Below, in pieces: positions 1-6,923 of a stretch of 18,106 bases of DNA. The notes beneath the pieces are model-generated. The model saw only the letters and a list, made by a program, of their open reading frames with translations. It searched no databases and was not told where the DNA came from. The stretch covers positions 1 to 18,106 of the forward strand of contig DASVPL010000040.1 of NCBI GenBank assembly GCA_036382905.1, read 5' to 3'. This stretch comes from AC-37 sp036382905 (GTDB lineage Bacteria; Actinomycetota; Thermoleophilia; Solirubrobacterales; Thermoleophilaceae). The stretch's first letter is position 1. Every line of letters begins with the position of its first letter. A program made the translations under genes and the position numbers.

Positions 1-648
1 TCGCACGGGCGCCTCGAGGCCCGGCAGCAGGCGCGCGATCTCCTCGAACCCCTCGATCTCGAGGCCGATGCCGGCGTCCGCCAGCGAGCGGCGCTCGGCG
101 TCGGTGCCGAACGGCTCGACCACCGCCGCGAGCACCTCGTCGGTCAGGTTGGCCTCGTCGGCGAGCCCCAGCTTCATCGCCGCCTCGAGCCCCGCGGGAG
201 ACGTGAGCTGCTCGCGGATCGGCGAGGTGCTGCACGCGTGGATGAACTGGTCGACCATCTCGCTGAACTCCGGGTAGACGAGCGTGTTCAGCAGCGCGAG
301 CTTCGTCAGGCGCCCGGGCCGTTCGAGCGCCCAGTGCAGCCCGATCGGACCGCCGATGTCGTGCACGGCCAGAGCCACGCGGTCGATCCCGAGCTCTGCC
401 AGGAAGCCGTCGAGCGTGCGGTCGTAGAGGGCGAAGTCGTAGGTGGTGCCGGGCGGCTTGCTCGACGCGCCGAAGCCCGGCAGGTCGATCGCGATTGCGC
501 GGTTGTGCTCGGCGACCGCGGGCATGATGTTGCGCCACAGGTACGACGAGGTGGGCCAGCCGTGGAGGAAGAGCACCGACGGCCCGTCGCCGAGCTCGCG
601 GTAGGCCACGGTGCGGCCGCCGACCTCCGCGCTCTGTAAACCGACCAT
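1..648 (-). CDS. Alpha/beta hydrolase, haloalkane-dehalogenase-like (C-terminus beyond left edge)
   Basis: The frame is open from the ATG at 648 to the window edge, giving 216 residues of a protein that in this family usually has about 290-300. The oxyanion-loop segment at residues 28-43 (LHGWPTSSYLWRNIMP) and the following IDLPGFGASSKP match the haloalkane dehalogenase core very closely. The nucleophile elbow is HDIGG with Asp97 as the likely nucleophile; the catalytic His lies outside the window. Two halide-stabilising positions of characterised dehalogenases differ: the Asn of HGNP is Trp31, and the Trp after the nucleophile (HDWG) is Ile98. It could therefore be a hydrolase of the same fold acting on esters or epoxides. 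Likely cytoplasmic, as no signal peptide is seen. A TAGGTT hexamer ends about 10 bases before the ATG, so a leaderless or very short-leader transcript is possible. Divergent from the serine hydrolase at 732. Confidence 0.85.
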   Translation of the reverse strand, partial: MVGLQSAEVGGRTVAYRELGDGPSVLFLHGWPTSSYLWRNIMPAVAEHNRAIAIDLPGFGASSKPPGTTYDFALYDRTLDGFLAELGIDRVALAVHDIGGPIGLHWALERPGRLTKLALLNTLVYPEFSEMVDQFIHACSTSPIREQLTSPAGLEAAMKLGLADEANLTDEVLAAVVEPFGTDAERRSLADAGIGLEIEGFEEIARLLPGLEAPVR

Positions 649-731
649 CGGTATGCAACCTACCGGGGGACCGGTCGCCGGATGCGTGACACCCCGCACG
701 CGCGCGACCGGGTCCCGGGTACGCTCGCCCG

Positions 732-1526
732 GTGCGACGCGCCGCGCTCATGCTCGCCCTCCTGGCCGCGACGGTCGCCGCCCCGGCGCCCGCGGCCGCA
801 CAGGACGCGGCGGCGCCCGCGGCGCTCGACTGGCGGCCCGACGTGGACGCCGCGCGCTCCTACGCCGCCACGCGGCGGGGGACCATCTCGTTCGCCGTCC
901 GCACCGGCGGGCGGCTCTACGGCCACCGCACCACGCGCGGGGTCCCCGCGGCGAGCGTGATGAAGGCGATGTTCATGGTCGCCTACCTCAACCACCCGTC
1001 CGTTCGCGACCGCGCGCTGCACGCGGCGGACATGGACCTGCTGCGGCCGATGATCACGCGCTCGGACAACGCGACCGCCACCCGCGTACGCAACTTCGTC
1101 GGCGACTGGCGCCTGCGCCGGCTGGCCGAGCGCGTCGGGATGAGGCGCTTCCGCACGGCCGCGATCTGGGGCAACAGCCGGGTGGATGCGGCCGACCAGA
1201 CTCTCTTCTTCGAGCGCATCGACCAGTACGTGCCCGAGCGCCACCGCGAGCGCGCGCTCGACCTGCTCGCGTCGATCGTCCCGTCGCAGCGCTGGGGCGT
1301 CGGCCGCGTGCGGCCGGCCGGCTGGCGGCTCTACTTCAAGGGCGGCTGGGGCTCCGGCAGCGGCGCGGTGGACCACCAGGTCGCGCTGCTGCGCCGCGGC
1401 GAGCACCGCGTCCTGCTCGCGGTGATGACGACGTCCAACGGCACCCACGCCTACGGCAAGGAGACGCTGCGCGGAGTGGCTAAGCGGTTGCTGCGGGGGC
1501 TGGCGGAAGCGGGCGCTCGGCGCTGA
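732..1526 (+). CDS. Secreted class A beta-lactamase-like serine hydrolase
   Basis: The 264-aa product begins with a signal peptide (RR, a hydrophobic run at residues 4-20, AAAQ|D as likely cleavage near 24). It carries the three landmarks of the serine beta-lactamase/penicillin-binding fold in order: SVMK at 75-78 (SxxK, nucleophile Ser75 and Lys78), SDN at 111-113, and KGG at 203-205 in place of KTG. The ExxLN omega-loop motif that supplies the deacylating Glu in true class A beta-lactamases is not seen, so hydrolysis of beta-lactams is doubtful; an exported peptidase or esterase role on cell-wall material is an alternative. The start is GTG 732, with ATG 750 as a weaker alternative because it would shorten the signal peptide. 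No Shine-Dalgarno is visible; a TACGCT hexamer at 720-725 would give a leaderless transcript starting near the GTG. The 3' end overlaps the convergent LLM gene by 47 bases. Confidence 0.85.
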   Translation: MRRAALMLALLAATVAAPAPAAAQDAAAPAALDWRPDVDAARSYAATRRGTISFAVRTGGRLYGHRTTRGVPAASVMKAMFMVAYLNHPSVRDRALHAADMDLLRPMITRSDNATATRVRNFVGDWRLRRLAERVGMRRFRTAAIWGNSRVDAADQTLFFERIDQYVPERHRERALDLLASIVPSQRWGVGRVRPAGWRLYFKGGWGSGSGAVDHQVALLRRGEHRVLLAVMTTSNGTHAYGKETLRGVAKRLLRGLAEAGARR

Positions 1527-2505
1527 GGCCGAACGCGTCGGCGACCAGCTCGTACGAGCGCCGCCGCGCGGCGTGGTCGTACATCACGTTCACGAGCATC
1601 AGCTCGTCGGCGCCGTAGGACTCGGCCAGCTCGTCGAGGCGCGCGCGCACCGTCGCCGGCGCGCCGTAGATCAGCCGCCGCCCGCGCGGCGGGCCCTGGC
1701 CGTCGAGGAAGCGCTGCGCCTTTTCGATCGATGGCAGCTCGACGAGCCGACCCTGACGCAGCAGCGTGAACGCCATCCGGCCGGGCGCCGTCTGCCGCTC
1801 GGCCTCCTCGTCGGTCTCGGCGCAGATCGTCCAGGCGCCGACGATCAGCCGCGGCGTCGCCAGCCACGGCGACGGCCTGAAGTTCGCGCGGTAGTGCTCG
1901 GCGATCTCGACCCCGCTCGGGTTGATGAAGTCCGCGAACGCGTACGGCAGGCCGAGCTCGGCCGCCCACACGGCGCTCTGCATCGACGAGCCGAGCAGCC
2001 ACGGCACCGGCCGCTGCGGCCGGCCCGGGAGCACCGCGCCGAGACGCGCGAACGGGTGGTCGGCCGGAAGCGAGTCGTCCAGGTAGCCGAGCAGCTCGGC
2101 GAGCCCTTCGCGGAAGTCGTCCGGCGCGGCCATCCGCCGGTCGCGCTGGAGCGCGAAGGTCGTGAGCGGGTCGGTGCCGGCGGCGCGGCCGAGCGCGAGG
2201 TCGATCCGCTCCGGGAAGAGGCCGGCGAGCACGCTGAAGCTCTCCGCCACCTTGAGCGGGCTGTAGTGGGGGAGCATCACGCCGCCGCTGCCGACGCGGA
2301 TGCGGGTGGTAGCCGCCGCCAGCGGGCCGATCAGCACCTCGGGGCTCGGCCCCGCCAGCATCACACCGCCGTGATGCTCGGCCACCCAGTAGCGGTGGTA
2401 GCCCAGCTCGTCGCAGAGCCGGGCGAGGTCGACCGTGTTGTGCAGCGCCTCGGCGCCGGTCGATCCCTCGGCGATCGGCGATTGGTCGAGGACGCTCAGC
2501 AGCAT
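1480..2505 (-). CDS. LLM-class (luciferase-like) flavin-dependent oxidoreductase
   Basis: A 341-aa bacterial-luciferase-family TIM-barrel protein. The N-terminus LSVLDQSPIAEG, the segment DELGYHRYWVAEHHGG at about residues 34-49, and RIRVGSGGVMLPHYSPLKVAESF at about 69-91 are typical of the single-component-like 'group 1' subfamily of LLM oxidoreductases. These enzymes use reduced flavin (FMN or F420) to oxidise an unknown substrate in the cytoplasm. The length is normal for the family. It is the last gene of a four-gene minus-strand operon: its ATG lies 18 bases after the ceramidase stop, preceded by GGGCGG, a weak ribosome-binding site. Its 3' end runs 47 bases into the convergent serine hydrolase gene, which leaves no room for an intergenic terminator. 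The substrate cannot be told from sequence. Confidence 0.9.
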   Translation of the reverse strand: MLLSVLDQSPIAEGSTGAEALHNTVDLARLCDELGYHRYWVAEHHGGVMLAGPSPEVLIGPLAAATTRIRVGSGGVMLPHYSPLKVAESFSVLAGLFPERIDLALGRAAGTDPLTTFALQRDRRMAAPDDFREGLAELLGYLDDSLPADHPFARLGAVLPGRPQRPVPWLLGSSMQSAVWAAELGLPYAFADFINPSGVEIAEHYRANFRPSPWLATPRLIVGAWTICAETDEEAERQTAPGRMAFTLLRQGRLVELPSIEKAQRFLDGQGPPRGRRLIYGAPATVRARLDELAESYGADELMLVNVMYDHAARRRSYELVADAFGLSAERPLPPAPAATA

Positions 2506-2523
2506 CCGCCCGACTGTAGGCGG

Positions 2524-4776
2524 TTACTTGAGCGCCAGTCCCTGGCCGTTCGCGTTGCCGTGGCGGTCGCGCGCGCTGCCCGGGTCCACGAACACCGGCT
2601 GTCCGCCCGACACGCGCACCGTGATCGCGACGTCCTCCTTGCCGCGCGTGACGCGCACCGGCCGGCCGGCGACGCGGAACGTAACGGTGCCGCCGTCCGC
2701 GTACTTCGGGCGCGTGGTGATGTCCACGTCGCGGATCGCCTCCGGGTACTCGAGCACGACGGCGGAGTAGCCGTGCGGCGCGGGCACCTGGTGGACCGTG
2801 AGCGAGCGCGCCGGCTCGACGCGGAACTCGCGCGAGGTGAGCTTGTAGCGCTTGCCCTGGACCGTGAAGCGGTAGGTGCCGGTCGGCGTGTAGCGGGGGA
2901 TCTCCCAGAACGCGTCGTGGCGGCCCTCGCCGTCCACGCGCCAGAGCATCGCCAGACCGAGGTCGCTGTCGTACGCGGTCCAGCGGCCCTTGACCAGCCG
3001 CTCGGCGGTCACGAAGGCGCTGTCCACCGGCCGGTCGAGCCCGTCGGGGCCGCCGCGCCACGCGATCGCGGCGTGGCCGAGGCGCGGGTACGACGCGGCG
3101 GGCTGGTCGATGATCGAGGCGCTCGCGGCGCCCTGGCCGTACACCGGCCCGTTCGGCTGCACGCCGTTGGTCGGGTCGAACTCGACCGGGGGCGGCGCCG
3201 GCTCGCCGCGCACGAGCGTGCCCGCGAGGCGCGCGAGCTCCTGGATGAGCAGGACCGACGACAGCTTTCCGAAGTGCGTGTTGCCGCCCTCGTAGTGCTG
3301 GCGCTCGTACTCCTCGGGCGTCGTGAAGTAGAGGATGAACTCGTTGGCCAGGCCGGAGATGGCCACGCGATCGACGCCCGCGCCGGTCATCGCGGTCATG
3401 GTCGCCCTGCGAATCCGCTCCCCGACCTCCTTGGTGGCCTCGCCCGGCACCGAGGCGATCACGCCGCTACCGACCCGCACGGTGAGCAGCGGGACCCGGT
3501 TCGGCACGTTTCCGATCGGTCCGCCGTTCTTGTGGCCCTGCGCGCCGCGGTCGACCGCCGAGCGGCGCCCCTCGAAGTGCTCGTGGGTGACGTCGTAGAG
3601 CGGGCCGCGCTCCTCCTCGGACCCGGTCAGGAAGGGGATGCCGAGCTCGGAGTGGTCGTCGACGTTGCCGCCCTCGACCTCCTGGCCGCAGAAGCAGATC
3701 CGCGTCCAGCGGACATCGAGCTTGGGCTTGCTCTGCAGCGTCTTGCCCGCGCTCTCCCACGCGCGCACCATCGCCGAGGCCTCGATGCGGCCGACGTAGT
3801 CCGAGGCCGCCGGGCCGTCACGGCTGAGCCCGGCCGACATGTCTCCCTCGGCGCCGTTGCCGTAGACGTTCAGCACCTCCTGGCCCGCCGGCACGTGCCC
3901 GGCGCGGCGCACGCGCTGCTCGAAGACCTGAACGGCCGACCCGTGGTGGTCCTGGTTGTAGAACTGGAACGAGGACTTGGTGACGGTCCCGTGGTCCGCG
4001 AAGGTCGTCCAGGCCCCGATCGGCACCCGCACGGTCTTCTTCTTCCGCCGCACGAGCTTGTCCACGCGGAGCACGTCGACGTTCGGGTCGACCGTGTGCT
4101 CGTAGCCGCCCGGGTCGTCCTCCTCGCGTCCCTCGCCGTACTCCTTGAGGATTCCGTGATCGGCCAGGTGGGCCTCGAGGCTGCGGTTGCGCGTGAGCCC
4201 GACGATCTGCGTCGAGCCCCAGCCGGCGGCCGCGGGCGCGAGGTCGTCGTCGGCCCGCTCGATCGCCTTCGAGATCTGGTCGTAGAGGAAGCGGTACAGC
4301 TCCGGGTCGGCCGGCTTCGGGTCGAAGAACGCGGAGAAGCTGGTCGGGTTGCCCGCGGTCTCGAGGCTCGGCGCCGCCGTGTTCAGCGTGGGGTAGTTGG
4401 CGTAGCCGCCGGGGCCGGAGTGGGTGTGCGAGGCCGAGATGACGATGTTCTGCTCCGAGAGCCCGCGTGCGGCGAGCCGGTCCCCGATCTGCTCCACGAG
4501 GCCGCCCGGGACCATGAACAGGTCGATCGCGACGAGCGCGACCTTGCGGTCGCCCCGCTTCAGGACCAGCGCGCGAGCGTGCAGCCGCGTGTGCTGGCCG
4601 CCCGCGACGCGGTCGGCTCGCGTCCAGCCGCCGAGGTAGTAGCCGAGCTTCGGCGTGATGTCCGCCTTGCCGACGCCCGCCTCGAGCGTGGGGGAGGCCG
4701 CCTGCGCGCTCGCGGGCAGCGCGACGAGGGCCACCAGGGTGGCGAGGAGAAGGAGGGCACGCCGCATCCGCCTCAT
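2524..4776 (-). CDS. Exported neutral/alkaline ceramidase
   Basis: A 750-aa protein with a clear signal peptide (RRMRR, a hydrophobic run at residues 7-20, ASAQA cleavage near 26). Neutral ceramidases hydrolyse the amide of N-acylsphingosines using Zn2+. The visible landmarks fit: HTHSGPGGY with His117/His119, FADHGT with His262, a GDMSAG motif with Ser314 at the nucleophile position, PGEATKEVG with Glu446, and YFTTPEEYERQHYEGG from Tyr483. These match the Zn ligands and active site known for Pseudomonas ceramidase by motif position. Residues from about 600 onward fit the family's Ig-like C-terminal domain. An extra CFCGQ cysteine pair lies at 361-363. The start is ATG 4776, 4 bases after the stop of the FAD oxidoreductase; ATG 4767 is an alternative. 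Bacterial homologues act outside the cell or at the envelope. Because few actinobacteria make sphingolipids, the substrate may be environmental. Confidence 0.92.
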   Translation of the reverse strand: MRRMRRALLLLATLVALVALPASAQAASPTLEAGVGKADITPKLGYYLGGWTRADRVAGGQHTRLHARALVLKRGDRKVALVAIDLFMVPGGLVEQIGDRLAARGLSEQNIVISASHTHSGPGGYANYPTLNTAAPSLETAGNPTSFSAFFDPKPADPELYRFLYDQISKAIERADDDLAPAAAGWGSTQIVGLTRNRSLEAHLADHGILKEYGEGREEDDPGGYEHTVDPNVDVLRVDKLVRRKKKTVRVPIGAWTTFADHGTVTKSSFQFYNQDHHGSAVQVFEQRVRRAGHVPAGQEVLNVYGNGAEGDMSAGLSRDGPAASDYVGRIEASAMVRAWESAGKTLQSKPKLDVRWTRICFCGQEVEGGNVDDHSELGIPFLTGSEEERGPLYDVTHEHFEGRRSAVDRGAQGHKNGGPIGNVPNRVPLLTVRVGSGVIASVPGEATKEVGERIRRATMTAMTGAGVDRVAISGLANEFILYFTTPEEYERQHYEGGNTHFGKLSSVLLIQELARLAGTLVRGEPAPPPVEFDPTNGVQPNGPVYGQGAASASIIDQPAASYPRLGHAAIAWRGGPDGLDRPVDSAFVTAERLVKGRWTAYDSDLGLAMLWRVDGEGRHDAFWEIPRYTPTGTYRFTVQGKRYKLTSREFRVEPARSLTVHQVPAPHGYSAVVLEYPEAIRDVDITTRPKYADGGTVTFRVAGRPVRVTRGKEDVAITVRVSGGQPVFVDPGSARDRHGNANGQGLALK

Positions 4777-4780
4777 TGTC

Positions 4781-6229
4781 TCAGTCGCGGAGGTCTTCGA
4801 GAGCCGCTTGGGCGGCGAGGTACCCCGGCGCGCCAGTTACGGCCCCGCCCGGGTGCGCCCCGGAGCCGGCCAGATACAGGCCTTCGACGCCGCCGAAGCT
4901 GCGGGCGGGGTGACGTTGCTCGAGCAGCTGGCCGGGCAGCATCTCGCCGTGGAAGATGTGCCCCCCGCTGATCCCGAAGCGCCGCTCGAGCTCGCGCGGG
5001 CCGAGCGCGAGGCGGCCCTCGATCCGGTCAGGCAGGCCTGGGCACGCCTCGGCGAAGCGGGCGATGGCGGCGTCGGCCGCGGCCTCGGCGTCCACGTCGC
5101 CGGGGAAGCACTGGCAGAACAGCGACAGCACGTGCTTGCCGGGAGGGGCGAGCGTGTCGTCGGCGGTGGTCTGGCAGGCGGCCTCGATCCACGGCCGCGC
5201 GGCTGGGCGGCCGGCGCGCGCGTCCGCGGCCGCGGCGGTCAGGTCGGCGAGCGTGTAGCCGATGTCGATGGCCCCGTGCCACGCCTCCCCGGCCGGCCAC
5301 GACGGGAAGTCGGGGAGGCCGTCCAGGAGGAGCATGACCTTCACGACCGGCCCGGCCTGAGCCCAGCCCTCAAGCGGCGTGCCGGCCAGCCGGGAGGTCG
5401 TGACCGGGTCCGCGTTCGAGAGCACGGCGTCCGCCCGCACCTCGCGCCCGCCCTCGAGCACGAGCCCCGCCGCGCGGCCGTCCTCCACGATGACCCGCTC
5501 CACCGGCGCCTCCAGGTGAACGCGCGCGCCCGCCGCCTCGGCGGCCGAGCGCAGCGCCGCGGTGACCGCGCCCATCCCCCCGCGCGCGTAGCCCCACGCG
5601 CCGGGACTCCCGGCCGCCTCCCCGAGGTCGTGGTAGAAGCCGACGAACGCGGTGCCCGGGTCCTCCGGCGCGGCGAGCGTGCCGATCAGGCCCTGGATCG
5701 CGAACGGCACGCGGACCTGCTCGGACGGGATCCCGCGCAGGTCGTCCGCGATCGAGCCGTCGAGGATCTCCGGGCCGACGGCGTCGAGCCAGCGCTCGCG
5801 GTCGGCCGGCTCGAGCATCAGCGGCCGGGCGCGCGCGGCGGCGGCCTCCCAGCGCGCCGACCACTCGGCGTAGCCGCGCGCGTCCTCCTCCGACCAGTCG
5901 CGGGCGAGCTGCTCGCGCGTGCGCGCGGAGTCCGACCAGGTGACAACGCGGCGACCGTCCGGGAACGGCGCGAACAGGTACGGCTCGTGCGGCGTCACGA
6001 CCAGGCCGTGCGCCGCCAGGTCGAGCTCGCGCACGATCTCGGAACGCAGGAGCGACAGCGTGTAGGCCCCGGGCGACGCGCGAACGCCGGGCCACAGCTC
6101 CTCGGTCACGCACGCCCCTCCGGCCACGTCGCGGCGCTCGAACACGTCCACCTCCACGCCCGCGCGCGCGAGGTACGCGGCCGCGACGAGGCCGTTGTGC
6201 CCCGCGCCGCAGATCGCGACGGCGGTCAC
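4781..6229 (-). CDS. FAD-dependent oxidoreductase, PYROXD2/phytoene-desaturase-like
   Basis: The 482-aa product starts with a Rossmann dinucleotide site: GAGHNG at residues 8-13, then Glu31 at the end of beta-2 and the GG of VAGGAC. The C-terminal segment from about 451 (LYLAGSGAHPGGAVTG) and the preceding GISGGHIFHGEMLPGQ match the PYROXD2-type branch of the CrtI/phytoene-desaturase superfamily rather than carotenoid-specific desaturases. It probably oxidises or desaturates a hydrophobic substrate using FAD in the cytoplasm or at the membrane. The frame is open further upstream, but the GTG at 6229 is the right start: it sits just before the Rossmann fold and overlaps the TetR stop in a GTGA arrangement, implying translational coupling. 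The next gene, the ceramidase, begins 4 bases after its stop. No carotenoid genes (crtB, crtE) are in the window. Confidence 0.9.
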   Translation of the reverse strand: MTAVAICGAGHNGLVAAAYLARAGVEVDVFERRDVAGGACVTEELWPGVRASPGAYTLSLLRSEIVRELDLAAHGLVVTPHEPYLFAPFPDGRRVVTWSDSARTREQLARDWSEEDARGYAEWSARWEAAAARARPLMLEPADRERWLDAVGPEILDGSIADDLRGIPSEQVRVPFAIQGLIGTLAAPEDPGTAFVGFYHDLGEAAGSPGAWGYARGGMGAVTAALRSAAEAAGARVHLEAPVERVIVEDGRAAGLVLEGGREVRADAVLSNADPVTTSRLAGTPLEGWAQAGPVVKVMLLLDGLPDFPSWPAGEAWHGAIDIGYTLADLTAAAADARAGRPAARPWIEAACQTTADDTLAPPGKHVLSLFCQCFPGDVDAEAAADAAIARFAEACPGLPDRIEGRLALGPRELERRFGISGGHIFHGEMLPGQLLEQRHPARSFGGVEGLYLAGSGAHPGGAVTGAPGYLAAQAALEDLRD

Positions 6230-6849
6230 TCGGCGTCGTCCACGGGCAGCAGGTCGAGCGCCCAGCGGGTGTGGGCGAGGATCCGCTCGGGCGGGTACTG
6301 CTCGGGGTCGGTGAGCACCAGCCGCGCTCCCTCGTCGGAGAGCGCGGACATCATGCGCGCCGTCAGCTCTGGGTCGGGCGACTCGCGCCCCGGCGCGCCG
6401 GGCGCGCCCACCGCCGCCGCGAGCGCGGCGACCACGGCCGCGCGGCCCTGGGTCACACGCTCGCGCAGGACCGCGGGCGCGCCCTCGGGCGGCATCAGCA
6501 CGAGCCGCCAGGTGGCGGGGTCGGCCTGCACCGCCTCGAGGTAGCCGCGCATCCCGGCCAGCAGCGTCGCGCGCGGGTCGCCCTCGGTCAGGTCGGTGGG
6601 GAGCACGTCGGCGAGCTGGCGCAGCGCGCGCTCGCCCTCGCGGTCCACCAGCGCCTCGAGCAGCGCCCGGAGGTCCGCGAAGTGCCCGTAGACGACCGGC
6701 CGCGTGATGCCCGCCTCGCGCGCGACCGCCTCGATCGAGACGCCGTGGAACCCGCGCTCGTCGACCAGCGCCTTGGTCACGTCGAGCAGCTGCTCGCGCC
6801 GCTCCTCGGCCGGGAGCCGCCCGCGTGCATCGCTCCGTGCAGACGTCAC
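6226..6849 (-). CDS. TetR-family transcriptional regulator
   Basis: The 207-aa product has the usual TetR layout: an N-terminal three-helix DNA-binding domain at about residues 16-62, with the helix-turn-helix SIEAVAREAGITRPVVYGHF at 38-57, followed by an all-helical ligand domain. The frame is open up to 6933, but I chose GTG 6849 because the extra upstream codons run through a tandem DNA repeat (6860-6905) that reads as an operator, and because TetR proteins normally begin 10-25 residues before the first helix. ATG 6885 is the alternative; neither start has a good ribosome-binding site. The gene heads the minus-strand operon, overlapping the FAD oxidoreductase by 4 bases, and is divergent from the Baeyer-Villiger monooxygenase. 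It very likely autoregulates and represses both arms. The layout resembles EthR/EthA of mycobacteria. Confidence 0.9.
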   Translation of the reverse strand: MTSARSDARGRLPAEERREQLLDVTKALVDERGFHGVSIEAVAREAGITRPVVYGHFADLRALLEALVDREGERALRQLADVLPTDLTEGDPRATLLAGMRGYLEAVQADPATWRLVLMPPEGAPAVLRERVTQGRAAVVAALAAAVGAPGAPGRESPDPELTARMMSALSDEGARLVLTDPEQYPPERILAHTRWALDLLPVDDAE

Positions 6850-6859
6850 GGAAGCCCAC

Positions 6860-6905
6860 GTTACAGCTCCGTAGGTTACGGGCATGTAAGTTACGTCAGC
6901 GTAAC
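6860..6905. promoter_or_regulatory. Triple tandem operator (GTTAC-N6-GTAAC, 15-bp period) in the TetR/BVMO gap
   Basis: Three abutting units begin at 6860, 6875 and 6890. Each starts GTTAC, then six variable bases (AGCTCC, GGGCAT, GTCAGC), then GTAG or GTAA, and the next unit's G follows. The third is a perfect dyad (GTTAC GTCAGC GTAAC, 6890-6905; inner arms GTTACG/CGTAAC). The first two are imperfect dyads that share their last base with the next unit. The array fills the gap between the TetR start (6849) and the monooxygenase ribosome-binding site (6907-6915). A dyad of this size in a divergent TetR gap is the standard form of a TetR-family operator. The assignment to this regulator is inference. 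Confidence 0.8.
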
Positions 6906-6923
6906 CAAGGGAGGGTGATCGCG

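Noticed and set aside
1573..4971. 1132-aa plus-strand open frame
   Set aside because: It is antisense to the LLM oxidoreductase and ceramidase genes. Its Arg/Ala/Val/Gly-rich sequence has no motif and arises from high GC at the third codon position of the true genes.
4781..6859. 692-aa version of the FAD oxidoreductase
   Set aside because: The first 210 residues are an out-of-frame reading of the TetR gene. The Rossmann motif and GTGA overlap fix the start at 6229.
6825..6923. 33-residue N-terminal extension of the monooxygenase
   Set aside because: It runs through the tandem operator and has no family similarity. The ribosome-binding site at 6907-6915 supports ATG 6924.
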